A stretch of 64,000 nt of DNA from Ochotona curzoniae (GCF_017591425.1 NW_024465751.1:2356001-2420000), one strand, 5' to 3'; shown: positions 25,245-37,035, counted from the first letter of the stretch. Program-made: numbers and translations. Notes: generated by a model from the letters alone, not told the origin.

Positions 25245-25312
25245 ATAGCATTAGCTGAGGACCTACTTTGTACAAAGTACTGACCTAGATACTTCCAATG
25301 CAACATACTATG
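25245..25312 (-). mobile_element. MIR, 3' part (minus strand), interrupted by a SINE
   Basis: 'aggacctactttgtacaaag' is the reversed MIR 3' end. The element resumes after the SINE at about 25612-25720 ('cctggtagtgagaccc'). Confidence 0.55.
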
Positions 25313-25611
25313 AAATTGGCACAGCAGTTAGTTGCCCTTTGGGATGCCCACATTTTATTTCGGAGTCCCTGGATTTGAATCCTGCCATTGCTTCTTGCTG
25401 TAGCACATCCTTGGACATGCAAGCCAGGGGATGGATTGAGTACTTGGGTCCTTGCACACACATGGAAAATCTGAAATGAGTCACAGGATCCTGTCTCAGG
25501 TTCACCTAGCCCTGACTGTTGTGGGCATTTGAATGGAGGATCTCCATTTGTCTCTTTCTCCCTGCCTTTCTAGTAAGTGAAAATAAACATCAAATAAATC
25601 TACACAAAAAA
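25313..25611 (+). mobile_element. CSINE inserted in a MIR
   Basis: 'ttggcacagcagttag' start, 'ggatttgaatcctgcc' B box and an 'aaataaacatcaaataaatc' tail. Confidence 0.8.
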
Positions 25612-25999
25612 TTTTCTTAACCCAGCCCTTGACTAGATGCGAAATGATTTGTCTAAGTCCCTGTGTTTATTAAATGGCCAGAAAAGGATTTCAAATCCTG
25701 GTAGTGAGACCCTGGGCAGATTTTTTCTAACTTTTGTACCTGTGACAGCCTCTTTTGTAAATTGGAGCCACCCTACCAGACACCTGTGGGCCAGAGAAGC
25801 CTTTGGAACAGTTGATGCACCTGAATTAGGGGCCTGGTAAAACCAGGCGCTCAGCAGTTACACGTTGTCAGTGCTGTTGTTAGTCATGTGAACAACGCTG
25901 TCTCGCCACTCTACCCATCCTCCCCCAGATGTGCATGTAACTGATAAATGCTATATGAGAACACAGATGGGGCAGGAATGTAGATCAAGAGGAGAAAAC

Positions 26000-26480
26000 T
26001 CTTACAGAGCCTTAAAAGGAAGCATTTTGCTGGTTACTAATGCAGAGCAGGGTTCTAACGGTCAGAGGACGGAGTGAGATGGGAGGCAGAAGTCCTTCCA
26101 GGGAGAAAGGACTGCTTGAGAAAAAGGTATTGAAAAAGGAGATAGCACGTGTGTGGTGGGGCAGCGAAACAGTGTAGGTGAGAAGTTTCAGTGGGAGGTG
26201 AGGTAGAGGGGGTGGGGTGGACTGAAGCAAGCTCATTTGAAAAGGTTGGCTTTTTACCTGAAGGCAATGGGGAGCCCTCCAAGGTTTTCATCATCACTGT
26301 TCCCTAAGCAAGATTGCCATGGCAACAGCTCTGGGGATGCCTAGGAGAGGCCAGGATGATGGAGAGGCCAGCTTCCTAAGTAGCGCTCTGGTTTAGGTAA
26401 GAGATAATGAGGGTGTACATGAGAGCTATGGTATGGGGGAAACCTGGAAGGGACTGGGTGAGGACAGCCGTGAAGAAAGA
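26000..26480 (-). mobile_element. L2 fragment, minus strand
   Basis: 'aaaggaagcattttgctgg' and 'caatggggagccctccaag' are reversed L2 3'-region blocks. Confidence 0.5.
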
Positions 26481-27194
26481 TGATGGGCTCCTGTGGTCCT
26501 AAGGACTGGGGGAACGGCAGAGAGCACGGGGAGCCGATGGCCAAAGTGCTTTCTGAAGCAAAGACTCCAAATAATTTGAGTCTCATCACTCATATCCTGT
26601 CTCCCTGTTAGGACAAATTACTAAAGTATTTATTTTCCCTAACTTCTTCTAGCTTGACCTTGAACTCTTCACTCATGCACTGAGTTGGCCATAGGTTCAG
26701 TGTCTACATTAAATATATTCAGTAGGAAATATATCATGGCTGCTTTCAACACTATCTGTATGGGCAAGGTGTTGAGCAGGTTGAGCAGCGGAGTTGTGTG
26801 TGAATGCTGATGTGGGCAAGCTGTCACACATCTCTCCTTGGAGACAGTCTGACAGGACGGTGTCGTGTGAAGGAAAAACAGTCTACTTCTATCTTGGCCT
26901 TCTGCCATCCTCAACATGTAGCTTTTATCTCATGATCCAAAACGGCTGCAGCTCCTGCCATCAAACCAGCAGGTATGGGGAAAGGAAAAGAGGGCTTTGC
27001 TTCACTTTCAGATAATAACTCGGAAGTTGTATCTGTCCCTTCTGCTCATACCCTTATGTTTGCACCTGTTCTTGTGACTACATACCTACATGGAAGGCTG
27101 GCGACATCGTCCTTAATTGGGTGTGTAAGTACCAAGATTTTATACCTACCACAATGAAGGGAATTGGGGGAGGGGGCAAGAGTCATTTGTATCA

Positions 27195-27470
27195 GGGTGA
27201 ACGCATTTAGTCTAGCAGTTACAATGCTGGTTAAAACCATGTGTCCTGCGTTGCAGTACCAGCTCAGGGTCCTGCTTCCCACTTCCTGGTAAAGCAATGT
27301 TTGGGTTCCTGCCATCCACTTGAAAGACTTGGACTGAATTCTCAGTTCCCAACTTCAACCTTGGACTGGCCTCGGCTATTGTGATTATCTGGGAAGTGAA
27401 CAAGCACATGGTATCCTTCTGTCTCTTTGCCACATCTCTGTGCTTCTCAAAAAAAAAAAAAAAAAGAGAG
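27195..27470 (+). mobile_element. Old CSINE, plus strand, with A-rich tail
   Basis: 'gcatttagtctagcagttac' (A box), 'gggtcctgcttccc' and 'ggcctcggctattgtga', ending in a run of 17 or more A at about 27449-27465. Confidence 0.7.
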
Positions 27471-27504
27471 AGGTAAATTAAATCAATGCAGTTGACAGCA
27501 TCAT

Positions 27505-27794
27505 GACAAGTTCAGGGGATATCAGGATACAGCAGCATACTTTCTTGCTTCCAAGGAACTTTCAGCCTAAATCAGGGAAGTGAGAGGAACAGGTAAAGAA
27601 GTCATTGTCAAGAGGTGTCATGCTGGGTAGGATAGGTGAGTGTAGACAGCTCAGTGTAATAAGTTACAAAGAAGAAAACCAGCAAACTTAGGGCAGGAGA
27701 TGTCTTTGTTTTGAAGCTAAGCTGAGTCTGGGAAGGTGGTAGATGTTAAGGAGGAGCTTTGAGGACTAGAGAACAAACCAAGCAAAGATGGGCA
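27505..27794 (-). mobile_element. L2 fragment, minus strand
   Basis: 'ggatacagcagcatac', 'ttccaaggaactttcagcct' and 'gaggagctttgagga' follow reversed L2 order. The next SINE cuts its downstream end. Confidence 0.5.
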
Positions 27795-28012
27795 GCTGAG
27801 GACAGCCCAAAGTCTCGTTATCCTGCACCTGCGTGGGAGACCCAGAAGAGGATCTGGGCTCCTGGCTTCGGATCGGCACAGCACCGGCTGTTGCGCTCAC
27901 TTGGGGACTGAATCATCGGATGGAAGATTTTCTTCTGTCTCTGCACTTGTCTGTGTATCTGACTTTGCAATAAAAATAAATCTCAAACAAAAAAAAAAAA
28001 GAAAGAAAGAAA
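27795..28012 (+). mobile_element. 5'-truncated CSINE, plus strand
   Basis: Begins mid-element at 'gacagcccaaagtctcgtta', then 'ctggcttcggatcggcacag', 'tgaatcatcggatggaag' and the tail 'caataaaaataaatc' plus poly(A). Little diverged, so relatively young. Confidence 0.9.
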
Positions 28013-30780
28013 ATGGTGCTTACTTCCCAGATTTTAATACGGATGTCTAAAGCAGCGAGGCTACCTGTGACGTCACTAGATTTTCATGTTCGGAAGGCAG
28101 CTTTGGTGAACTAGCAGTGCAGACTACAAGTAGACGATCACGTTTATAGCAGCCTGGTTTTTCTTCATGGACTCTAATGTCTAATGTTAAACATAATCTT
28201 CCATGATATGATACATCTCATAAATGAAGCAAGAAATATTTTATTTAAAATCAATTCAAGTTACAGATGATTTTAGAAGACCAATGCAAATTGCTTTTCC
28301 CTAGTCACTGCTTTAAAAAAATTTTTTTTTCTAATGGCCCAGATTTTCTTTCCCTTTTGCTTCTGCCTCCAGTGCTGAAGCCTCCACACTGGCATTTAGA
28401 TAGAGTGCTGTGCACTTGGGAAGGTCTCCACCTTCTGCATGTTGACTGGATCACTGGAGGGCTGGGAGACAGGACACCATGACTCCCTCCAGCTGTACCA
28501 CACTCAGCACCACAGGGAGCAGTGGTGGCTTCCAAGTCACTGAGGAGTGACATGTGAGTGAGCCAGGGGATTCTCATCGTCTTACTGTGAAAAAATCCAG
28601 CCATGCCTGAGTCAGTGGTGTGCCAGTGCCCAAAGCCATTTAGCCAAGCAGCAGTATAAAATCAGGAGCCAGGACACCATGCTACCCATTCCATGGACTT
28701 CCCATCTAATAGGATAAATGTCACCTCCCAGTCCTGAAGCCTCCTCTGCTCTTCTCTTTCACTCTACCCAAGTGCTCTGCATGAAATGGTGACCTTGCGA
28801 TGTCCTGCAGCTCTAAATGTTCATGATTTGTAGGGGTTGCCATATAATATTTTGGGTATATTTCTCTACTAGGACATGCATACCATGAAATAAGCGCTTG
28901 GCCAACCACATGTGCATTTCATGAAAATTTCCCAGTCTCAGTATTATGTTTGTAAGATGAGGCCCATCCAGACCACAGACTCCTTGGTTATGTGGAGGAA
29001 CCATGATTGTTTCTGTCCATCTCAATGTGCTGGGTGTAACTGGAGCTTTAGCTTTTGATCCATACACAGTATCTTGAAGAACCTCTCTGAACTTTAGTGG
29101 ACACTTCTGGTCAATTCCTTCAGATGGATTCTAAATTGAAAATATTCCAGGAGGATGCCTATCACACATTTCAGAATTAAAATCAAAAGAAAATACAGAT
29201 TGACTGTCCACCAGTGCCACAAAATTACACATACCACACTATACACACACCTGTACCCACCACACTGTACATGCGAGATATATACAGAGACTGTTTCTCT
29301 CTCTCTCTCACACACACACACATCACACATAAACACACATAGTCTTAGAACCATCACTCTGGACTCAGTTCCTCACACCAAACCCTACCGCTTAGCCTGA
29401 GCAGCCCTTTCTCACCCTCTCATTCAGGCTGTCAGGACCACCTTCCATCTAGAAATCCTAGAGCTATTCTCATCTACTTGTTGCTAGGATTTCCTTCTCA
29501 GGCCAAGTACTCATGCCTCTTTTGACCCCTGAAGCAGCCGCTAGCTCATCTTCCTCTAAACTTAATAAGAAAGATGCTAGTGATCCATCAGCAAGGAAAA
29601 TAAAGATTGCTTTTCAAGGAATTTACAGTAATAGAAGCATGTCTATGTGAAACAGCTGTAGAGTTCATGTTACACAAGATAGTAAGTGCTACGGGACAAA
29701 GAAATGACAGCACAGTGGAGGGACAGGGAGTTACAGGATGCAAGGTTACATAGAATGATTAGGCAATATGTCAGCAGTTTTCCTGAAACAGAAGTTAAGC
29801 ACAGAGCTACAGCCAGAACAATGCACTGCGTTTCTTACACTTCTAGCTACATTCAACTGGCAGGTAAATAAGCAAGTCTACTAGGGAAAGGTCAGGTAGT
29901 CATGAGTGACTTCCACAGATGCAATCAGGATGCTGCGGAAAGATGGACCAGGGGCTGCTTGAGTGGTTTATCTCATCTAATCCTTGTTGTTAGCTGTCTT
30001 ATTACAGATGAGTCTTATTAGCCACATTTGCCCAGGTCCACTCAGTGAGCTCCGCACATTGTCACCGCACTTATCCGAGAGTGTTAGATGGTGTTTAGTT
30101 CATCAGCCGTTCCTGCTCTGCTGGGAGTCTGTGTGTGGAGCACCAGCATCATGCCCAACCCAGAGCCTCCAAGATCAGGTGTAACAACTCGTGTAGACAT
30201 CCAAATGTATGCGTGCCTCTGCCACCGTTTAGCTGCTGGTATAATGGACTTGAACTCTGAACTCCCTCACCATGGCAATGGACTGAAGCCAGAGCTCTGT
30301 GCTGGCTTTAAAAATAGTCACATATTATTTTAATTTGTTTTGCATCTTTCTGAATCTCAGTAAGTCTAGGCTCCTTTGACCAACATCACACATGCACAAT
30401 GGGTACACACTGACTTTTGAGGCTAAATCATAAAAGACGGTTTCTGAAGTATTCACAGGGTGCTCATCTGCAGTAAAATAAGCCCCCACCACATCCTGAC
30501 ATGACCATGCTGAGAAGGCCACGCACAGGTACTTGGGCCTGGCATCCAGTGGAGCCCAGCTTCCAACCATTCCCATGGCAGAAACCTCGTTAAAGCGGGA
30601 TCCTCACACCAAAGCTCACCTGGCTCCACCCAGTTCGGTGTCCAGCAGATTTCTCAGTCTTCCCAGCTGAGAACAGGACAAGACAGGAGGAGATGATGCT
30701 TTCCTCTGGGCCTTTTTGAAATCGTCACCTCAGAGTTCGCTCGTGTTGACTGACTGCTGGGTTCTCTGTTGATCTGCCAT
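28013..30780. other. Intergenic DNA without recognised gene
   Basis: No gene found. Mixed CT and CA repeats lie at about 29298-29340. Confidence 0.6.
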
Positions 30781-31045
30781 GCTTGAATGTGAACTTTGTG
30801 GGGACAGGAATTTTTGCTTGTTATTTTTGTAGCTGTATTTCCAGTGCCTAATATAATTTCTAGACTATAGGAGGATGCTTCAGAAAGTTCATGGAAAATG
30901 GGAGTAAAATGGTTTATTTCAATGTAAAAAATATATGTAAAACCCATGCATAGAGTTTTTTTTAGTAGTACAGATTTCTGTGAAATTTTTGAAGAGACCC
31001 TCATAAAAGTTGTGTGGTAACTATTTGCCAAATGAATAAACAGAA
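30780..31045 (+). mobile_element. L2 3' end split by a MITE
   Basis: 'ggacaggaatttttgcttg' and 'ccagtgcctaatata' are L2 3'-end blocks up to about 30870. The rest ('atttgccaaatgaataaac') follows at about 31005-31045. Confidence 0.6.
30871..31004 (+). mobile_element. Short mariner-type MITE, copy 2 (best preserved)
   Basis: The left arm GAGGATGCTTCAGAAAGTTC and the reverse complement of the right arm (GAGGGTCTCTTCAAAAATTTC) form terminal inverted repeats of about 24 bases, each bordered by TA. About 134 bases, no coding capacity. Confidence 0.7.
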
Positions 31046-32074
31046 GTATTTTCAAACAAACAGGGAGAATTAGGAACACAGAGGAAAACTATACACTGAC
31101 ATGATTCGCACAGGCTGTGGGGAAAGCACAGTGGCGCTCTGCACAAACAAGATGCTCCTGGAACTATTTGCTACAACCGCTTTTCCTCTTGCTTTCTCCT
31201 CCTCTCCCATCTTGTTGGAGAGTGAAGCATTTTCCACAGTTTAGGCTGTGTCTTAATTTGTCCTTGCCAAGCCTGGACAATCACAGATATTACCAGGTTC
31301 TCTGAAAGCATTAATGAATGAGCTCACATACATTCCAAACCTCAGAGCCAAGTTCTACTTCCGTGCAAGTAATACAAAACTGAGTTCTTAATTTAGAAAG
31401 GAAAAGATCAGCTGATTAATATGCAATGTCAGCAGCCTCATGTATTAGACAGTACAAAACAGAACTGCCTGTCCCTTAGTCCAGTCAATTTCCCGTTTAT
31501 TATCATATTAGACCTAGGCCAGGGCAGATGGAAAATTTGAAGGACATCTCCAGCCATTAAGATGGGCATAAATCTTCCAGAATTGCATATAACTGCATGA
31601 TACTCCTCTTAACATATATAGAAATGAGAATTTGTGTAATTTCTTGATCAAGCAATGGCTTTTTTTTTTTTTCTGATTCAGTTGTGCCCCCATTCAGCCA
31701 GTCACTGGGCTCTTCACTCCACAGCACTCAGTCTCCACCCCTGTTGATGTTCCTGTGGCTTTTAGGGCAGATACTGTTGAAAATTCCACTCCACAGTTCC
31801 GTCTCTGACTTTCCCTCTGCTGAGAGCTTTCATCATCAGTTGCTGATAAGCACAGTGATTCAGCTCCTACACTGTGGCCCCCTGGGTCCTGGACGTCCAT
31901 GTAATCTTCAGAAGAGCAGTGAGAATCAGCACAGTGTCTTCACTTTGCTTAGGTTAGCAGAAGGCCCAGGGTGCCTACCAACTGACTCAACCCCAGCTAG
32001 AAACCAACAGAGTCGCACCGTGAACTTAGGTCTTGTTTCCCTCTGAAGAAAGCATTTTTCTAAAAATGAACAAT

Positions 32075-32265
32075 AAAGTGGCATGTTTAGAACTCCTACC
32101 ATGTGCTAGAAACTGTTTTGTGTGTTACGCATGTGCCATTTTAGAGCCGAATCATAAAACACACAGTTGTATTCCTATGTCGCTTCTTAGGAAACTGGGT
32201 CTCAGAAATACATGGCAAGCAAATTTGCTCAAGGTTAAGCTTCTGCTAATTTGTACAGCCAGACT
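32075..32265 (-). mobile_element. MIR, minus strand
   Basis: 'actcctaccatgtgctagaaactg' spaced with 'ggaaactgggtctcag' and 'ttgctcaaggtta' gives reversed MIR order. Confidence 0.65.
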
Positions 32266-32294
32266 CTACACAGTCTGCTGTCTTCTTATTTCAT

Positions 32295-32608
32295 CTTTAA
32301 ATTGATTTTACTTTTAGTTTTTAAAATGGATTTGAAAGGCAGACACAGAGAGGGAGCAAAAGGAGCAAGCTGCCATCCCCTGGTTCACTCCATAAAAATC
32401 CTCAAAGGCAAAGGCTGGGCCATGGCCACAGCCAGGAGTCAGAAACACAATCCAGTCCTCGCAAGGGAGTGGCGGGAACCCAGTTCCTGGAGCCGCCACT
32501 GCTGCCTCCCATGGTTTGCATTAACAAGAAGCTGAGGTCAGGACCCTGAGCTACTCCAGTGTGGGATGCAGACCTCAACTGTTCGACTTTACCACCGGGT
32601 GGCAGGGG
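32295..32608 (-). mobile_element. Older CSINE, minus strand
   Basis: 'ccctggttcactcc', 'gggaacccagttcctgga' and 'tgctgcctcccatggt' mark the variant-middle subfamily. The reversed 5' end 'ccaccgggtggcag' happens to resemble a CTCF core. Confidence 0.75.
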
Positions 32609-32609
32609 T

Positions 32610-32757
32610 TCAAACACCTGGAGCATCTTCCTCTACTTTCCCTAGGCAATTGGCAGGAAGCTGGATCTCAGAGCAGCTAGAACACAACAGGTGCCCATAT
32701 GAGATGTGGAGGCTTAATTTGCTCCATTAATTACCATGTTGCTGACCTGTCCCTCTC
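32610..32757 (-). mobile_element. Partial CSINE (5' half), minus strand
   Basis: 'ggcaggaagctgga', 'aggtgcccatatgagatgt' and 'gacctgtccct' are the reversed 5' half of a second SINE, abutting the previous one. Confidence 0.65.
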
Positions 32758-33069
32758 TTTGATTAAAGATGCTAAGCATCAGCCATGGAAAGCTTTCATT
32801 GGGGCCAACAGAGCATGTGTAGTCTTGCAAATAGGGAATGTGTGTCAGAGAAAATAGTGTCCTTTGACTTCGAGGGAGTCTTTAAACCTCTCCCACTTCA
32901 GCTATGCCATCTGCAAAAATGGGCCGATAGCACCCCTTTCTCCACAGCTCCCAGGACCATGGGAGGGCCCACTATAGAGCTGAATGGAGAGAGTCTCTGT
33001 CTCAGCTTTATAAAGGCCAGGTGGCTTCCCCACAATCTTCAGCTGGCTGGACAAGAAGCCCCAGGGATT

Positions 33070-33370
33070 GCCCATGGGATGCCCGCATCCTAAATGGGAG
33101 TATCTGGAGTCGCTCCTGTTTCTGCTTCTGATCCCAGCTTCCTGCTAATGCACCCTGGGAGGCAGCTGGTGATGGCTGTGCTTAGTTGTGTCCCTGACAT
33201 GTGCATAGAGAACCTAGATTGAGGTCCCAGAAACTGATTGCAGTCTGGCCCTGCTCCAGCTGTTGCAGGCATTTGGGTAGTCAGACTAGTGAATGGAAGA
33301 TCTACTGTTGTATCTGACTCTGCTCCCTTCCCCCTCTTGCTTACCAAATTAAACTGAAACTAAAATTTAA
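33070..33370 (+). mobile_element. Old CSINE, plus strand
   Basis: 'gatcccagcttcctgctaat', 'gctccagctgttgcaggcat' and 'gtgaatggaagatctactg' identify the family. Confidence 0.7.
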
Positions 33371-33609
33371 AAGCCATAATGCCAAAGTCTACATAACATA
33401 AGTGATGTCAAAGTTTTTATCCAACTAATCCTGTCATGTAATATGGTAAGACCAGTTCATAGGAAAGCTTTAAAAATGCCAAGCTATGTAGTCAGATATG
33501 GATGTGGAAATAAATTTGATAAAGACTCAAAGTAAGATAATTAATATTAAAGACCACAAAACTGTAACCTTTGGAGTTAACGTTTCTCTAGGTCATATAT
33601 CGGTCTTAC

Positions 33610-33878
33610 CTTTCCTGGACAAGATCCCGTGTACCTCCAGTTAGTTTTCTTCCCTGCAGAGACATAAAAGAGCATCCATGACAGGTGGAAATCATCGCGG
33701 GTATAGACACGGATGGAATCGGATCCTTCCTGGAAGGATTTGGGCACGCCACTGCAAGTCCTCCACACAGTCTCCTTGATGAATTTCCAGGCTTCCCCTT
33801 GCTGTCATGAGCATCTGTTCTGTTCACTGTCTGCCAGGCACTGATGGAGCTCAGCCCATAGGTCTCATCCTGAAGCCC
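33610..33878 (-). other. Candidate antisense exon or decayed coding segment, unidentified
   Basis: On the minus strand a pyrimidine-rich acceptor (TTTTCCTTCTGGCAG, AG at 33880-33879) is followed by 269 bases ending at a consensus donor (AAAG|GTAAGA, GT at 33609-33608). One frame is open across the whole segment and extends upstream to an ATG at 33950, beginning GLQDETYGLSSIS in the exon. A second frame, open from about 33790 and containing KETVWRTCSGVPKSF and RDDFHLSWMLFY, has coding-like third-position bias (few A-ending codons). The two frames might be parts of one protein separated by a frameshift, which would make this a pseudogene exon, or the pattern may be chance. I do not recognise the family. 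It lies between SINE copies, about 11 kb upstream of KCNQ3 and in the opposite orientation. Confidence 0.25.
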
Positions 33879-34682
33879 CTGCCAGAAGGAAAAGTTGAAT
33901 TTGGAAATGGAGTTTCTTGATGTTGGATTTCGTGACATCATTTTCTTCATGGGGGCAGGAGAGGACTTGACAGAGACAGTTTACTCTCACCTGGGATGCT
34001 CCGTGGTCTATGGCTACTGGACGTTGGAGGAGAAGCTAGCTGTTCAACCACCTAGCCCTTTGGGATCACAGAGCTGTGTCTGGAGGGGAAGAGAATGTCC
34101 ACAGCGACAGATTACTCGTGGTGCTCATCCTAGGTGTGGGGCTCACTTCAAGATTTGGAGCACAGATTTAATTAGCCATAATACGGCCCAGGGAGACGAT
34201 CAAGGGCGTGTAATATTTTAATGGGTTCTTTCAACTGGTTTCACTATTGTTGCCACAAGGAAACAATAGAAAACACACATCATGGTAAACAGAGAGGAAG
34301 GGGGATTCCGCCTTCTATTGCACAGTCACTTGGTGGCACCCACAGGCACAGCTGGAGAGCAAGGTGGAAACTCAACACATGGCACAGAGCTCTTCCCTTA
34401 GAACAGGGCTGCGTCAAGCCATGGTCTTTTCAAACTCTGGGCGAGGGGACAGCACTGCTTCCCCAGAACTGGGAGCTCCACAGTCTGCCCCCATTTCACG
34501 GAGTTCAGTGGGTTTTCCTTCTTTTTTTCCTCACTATGGTGCTTGTTGCTACCATTTATGAATTGCTCCCTCTTGTGGCAGGTGTTCTGCATAGCACTTC
34601 CCTTTCCAGGGATCTGCCTGCTTTTGCATTTGCAGGGTTTGCAAACCCAGCCTGGGACAGCCCCAGTTAAGACTGCTCGTGG

Positions 34683-35000
34683 GGAGACCTTCTATGGTCT
34701 GAAAATAGGTCTAACAGAGTAAAGATCCAGTCAGTTAAAAGCCCCAACGAGGCCACAGTATCAATATACAACATTATGGAATTAATTGACATAGTATTGG
34801 GTAAACAATATGTTAAAAATAATGCTGTGTCTGCAAGCAATGAATCTCAACCGAACTTGAACTATGGTTATGCAACAAGGTGGAGGAATCCACCATGGGG
34901 GGAGGGGTATGGGAGGGGTGGGGGGAATCCCTAGCGCCTATGAAACTGTACTACACAATACAATGTAAGCAACAATAATAAAAAAAAAAAAAAAAAAAAA
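34683..35000 (+). mobile_element. 5'-truncated L1 insertion with target-site duplication
   Basis: The insert consists of L1 3' UTR only. It includes a G-rich tract at 34897-34926, the end 'gtaagcaacaataat' and a poly(A) of about 21 bases to 35000. A perfect 14-base target-site duplication AAGACTGCTCGTGG flanks it (34669-34682 and 35001-35014). The cleavage site TT/AAGA fits the L1 endonuclease. The intact duplication and long A tail indicate a recent insertion. Confidence 0.93.
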
Positions 35001-35399
35001 AAGACTGCTCGTGGTGGTTACAGAAAATCTTAAAGGTAACATCTGCCTGAAAGAGAGCCCCAACTCAAGATCAAGGAGACTTGGCTAGTCTTCTTTTGAG
35101 CCAGAACAATAAAGGATTGCTTTCATTTTTGTTCCCTTGATCAATCTGTACCATCAGAAGAAAAATGAAGTCAACTGAATTCTAAAGCATGCAATGTCAC
35201 ATACAGATTACATCATCTCATATTTAAATGCGGTCCTGAGGGAAGGGAGATAATATATTAATGCAAAGTCAATAACAACAGAGATCGAAGTTCAAAGGCA
35301 GTCATGATGATATAGACAGGAATGACAATGTGGCCCAACGCATCATTGTGATGCACCAGTAAGTACCTGGCATTCTGTGACTAATTTTGAAGCTCAACA

Positions 35400-35505
35400 C
35401 TTCTATGTGGAGTAGATGTTATTCACATCCCTACTTTGCAGGAGAGAACTGAGTGTGACAAAGCACTCATAGCTCCCCAAAGCAGTTGAGAATTACCAAG
35501 CCTGG
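35400..35505 (-). mobile_element. MIR fragment, minus strand
   Basis: 'gtagatgttattcacatccc' and 'caggagagaactgagtg' match reversed MIR. Confidence 0.5.
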
Positions 35506-35511
35506 AGGGTG

Positions 35512-35825
35512 AGTGTCCTGGCACAGTGGGGTAAACCGTCACTTGCAATGCCAGCATCCATAGCACAATACAAGTTCGAGTGCTGGCTACTCCAGTTCCT
35601 AACCAATGCTCTGCTTGATGTGCCTGAGAAGCAGCAGAAAATACCTCCCCTGCCCCAGTCCTGAGCGCCCTGCCATCTATGCAGCAGAACTCAGTGGAGA
35701 TCTTCCTAACTTCAGACTGGCCCCGTCCTGGCTGTTACAGACAACTGAGGAGTGAATCAGAGGATGCAAGATTCTTTCGCTCTTTCTTTCTTTGTCACTT
35801 TGCTTTTCAAATCATTAAGTAAACA
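35512..35825 (+). mobile_element. CSINE, plus strand
   Basis: 'ctggcacagtggggtaaac' A box, 'aagttcgagtgctggct' B box, 'gaggagtgaatcagaggatg' and an eroded tail. Confidence 0.85.
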
Positions 35826-36608
35826 CTTTTAAAATAAGAAGTACCAAAACTGATATTAAAACCTTCTTCAAACACTAAAACTTGTGCTTTTATTGGCATC
35901 TTAAGAAATGCCTGCACTTTAGTATCTTTGGTGACATTCCTTGGAGGCAAATTTTCTTTCAGGAGGAGTAACTTTCTAATAATTGTATGGACAATATCCT
36001 TGGGACATTGGAGAAAAGACTGGTTTGAGTCTCTGCTCAGCATGGTTCTGTGCAAGTCCATGTTCAAGCCTGAAGCTGCTGGGTTGCACAGCTCAGACAG
36101 CAAAGCAAAGTGAAGCAGGAATGGTGCCCCACACAGTGCTGGCCTCAGGCCATGCGGCCAGGGAGCAGTCCATATATTGGTTTTTCAACATGGGATTCCC
36201 TAAGGGCACAGTAGGTCCCTGATTGCAGGGCATATTCAAACAGAAATAAGGGGATTTGGATGTACATTAAACTGGATCAACATTGAAAGTGGGAGGAAGG
36301 GCCTGATAGAGGGAGAGAACTCTCTAATCTACTCACTGACAACAGCCATCACTGCACACAGCACAAACAAGGAACCCAGAACCCACCCTGGGCCTCCCGT
36401 GTGGCTGGCAGGGACCTGAGTCCTTGCGGAACATCTGCTTCCCTGGATGGGCACTACCAGAAGGCTGGACGCAGAAGTGGAGCTGGGCCCCAACTCCAGG
36501 CACCATGCTGTGGCATGCAGGTGCAGCAGGTGACATCTTGGATTCACATTTTCTAGACTGGACTTGCCACTTCTCAACAGGCTATGGTGGTGCCATAGTG
36601 AGCTCATG

Positions 36609-37035
36609 TTATGGGATGAACTGTATCTTTCCAAAATCCACACATTAAAGCCCACATCCCCACGACATCAAAAAGTGATAGTATTTTGTAGACAAGACTT
36701 CAAAGGGGTAACTGAGTAAAGAAGGGGCCATCAGGGTGGGTCTTGGTTCTCATTGGCTAGCATCCTCGAGAGAAGAAGAAATCTGGACACAATAAACAGA
36801 TGCCAGTGTGGCAGGCACACAGCTGAAAGACTGCGCATAAACACAGCCGACCGCAAGCCAAGGAGGAAGGCCATGGGAAAAGCCAATGACTTGATAAGGT
36901 CTCACACTTTCAGGCCCCGGAAGTGTGAGAAAGTAAGTCCTGCGGTGAAACCCGCCCAGTTTGGGAGATTCAAGCATGTTGGTTGTTTATACCTTCTGTG
37001 GATGGGTTGTGACATCAAATGTAAATCACTATCAG
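36609..37035 (+). mobile_element. MLT1-type MaLR LTR, plus strand
   Basis: 'gttatgggatgaactgtatc', 'cattaaagcccacatcc', 'ggccatcagggtgggtct', 'aagaaatctggacacaat' and 'acccgcccagttt' occur in the order of MLT1 LTRs. A solo LTR of an ancient ERVL-MaLR; no retroviral coding sequence is present. Confidence 0.85.

Noticed and set aside
28503..28523. REST/RE1-like site (CTCAGCACCACAGGGAGC)
   Set aside because: Only the left half matches; about 7 of 21 positions differ, so it is too weak to claim although KCNQ3 is a known REST target.
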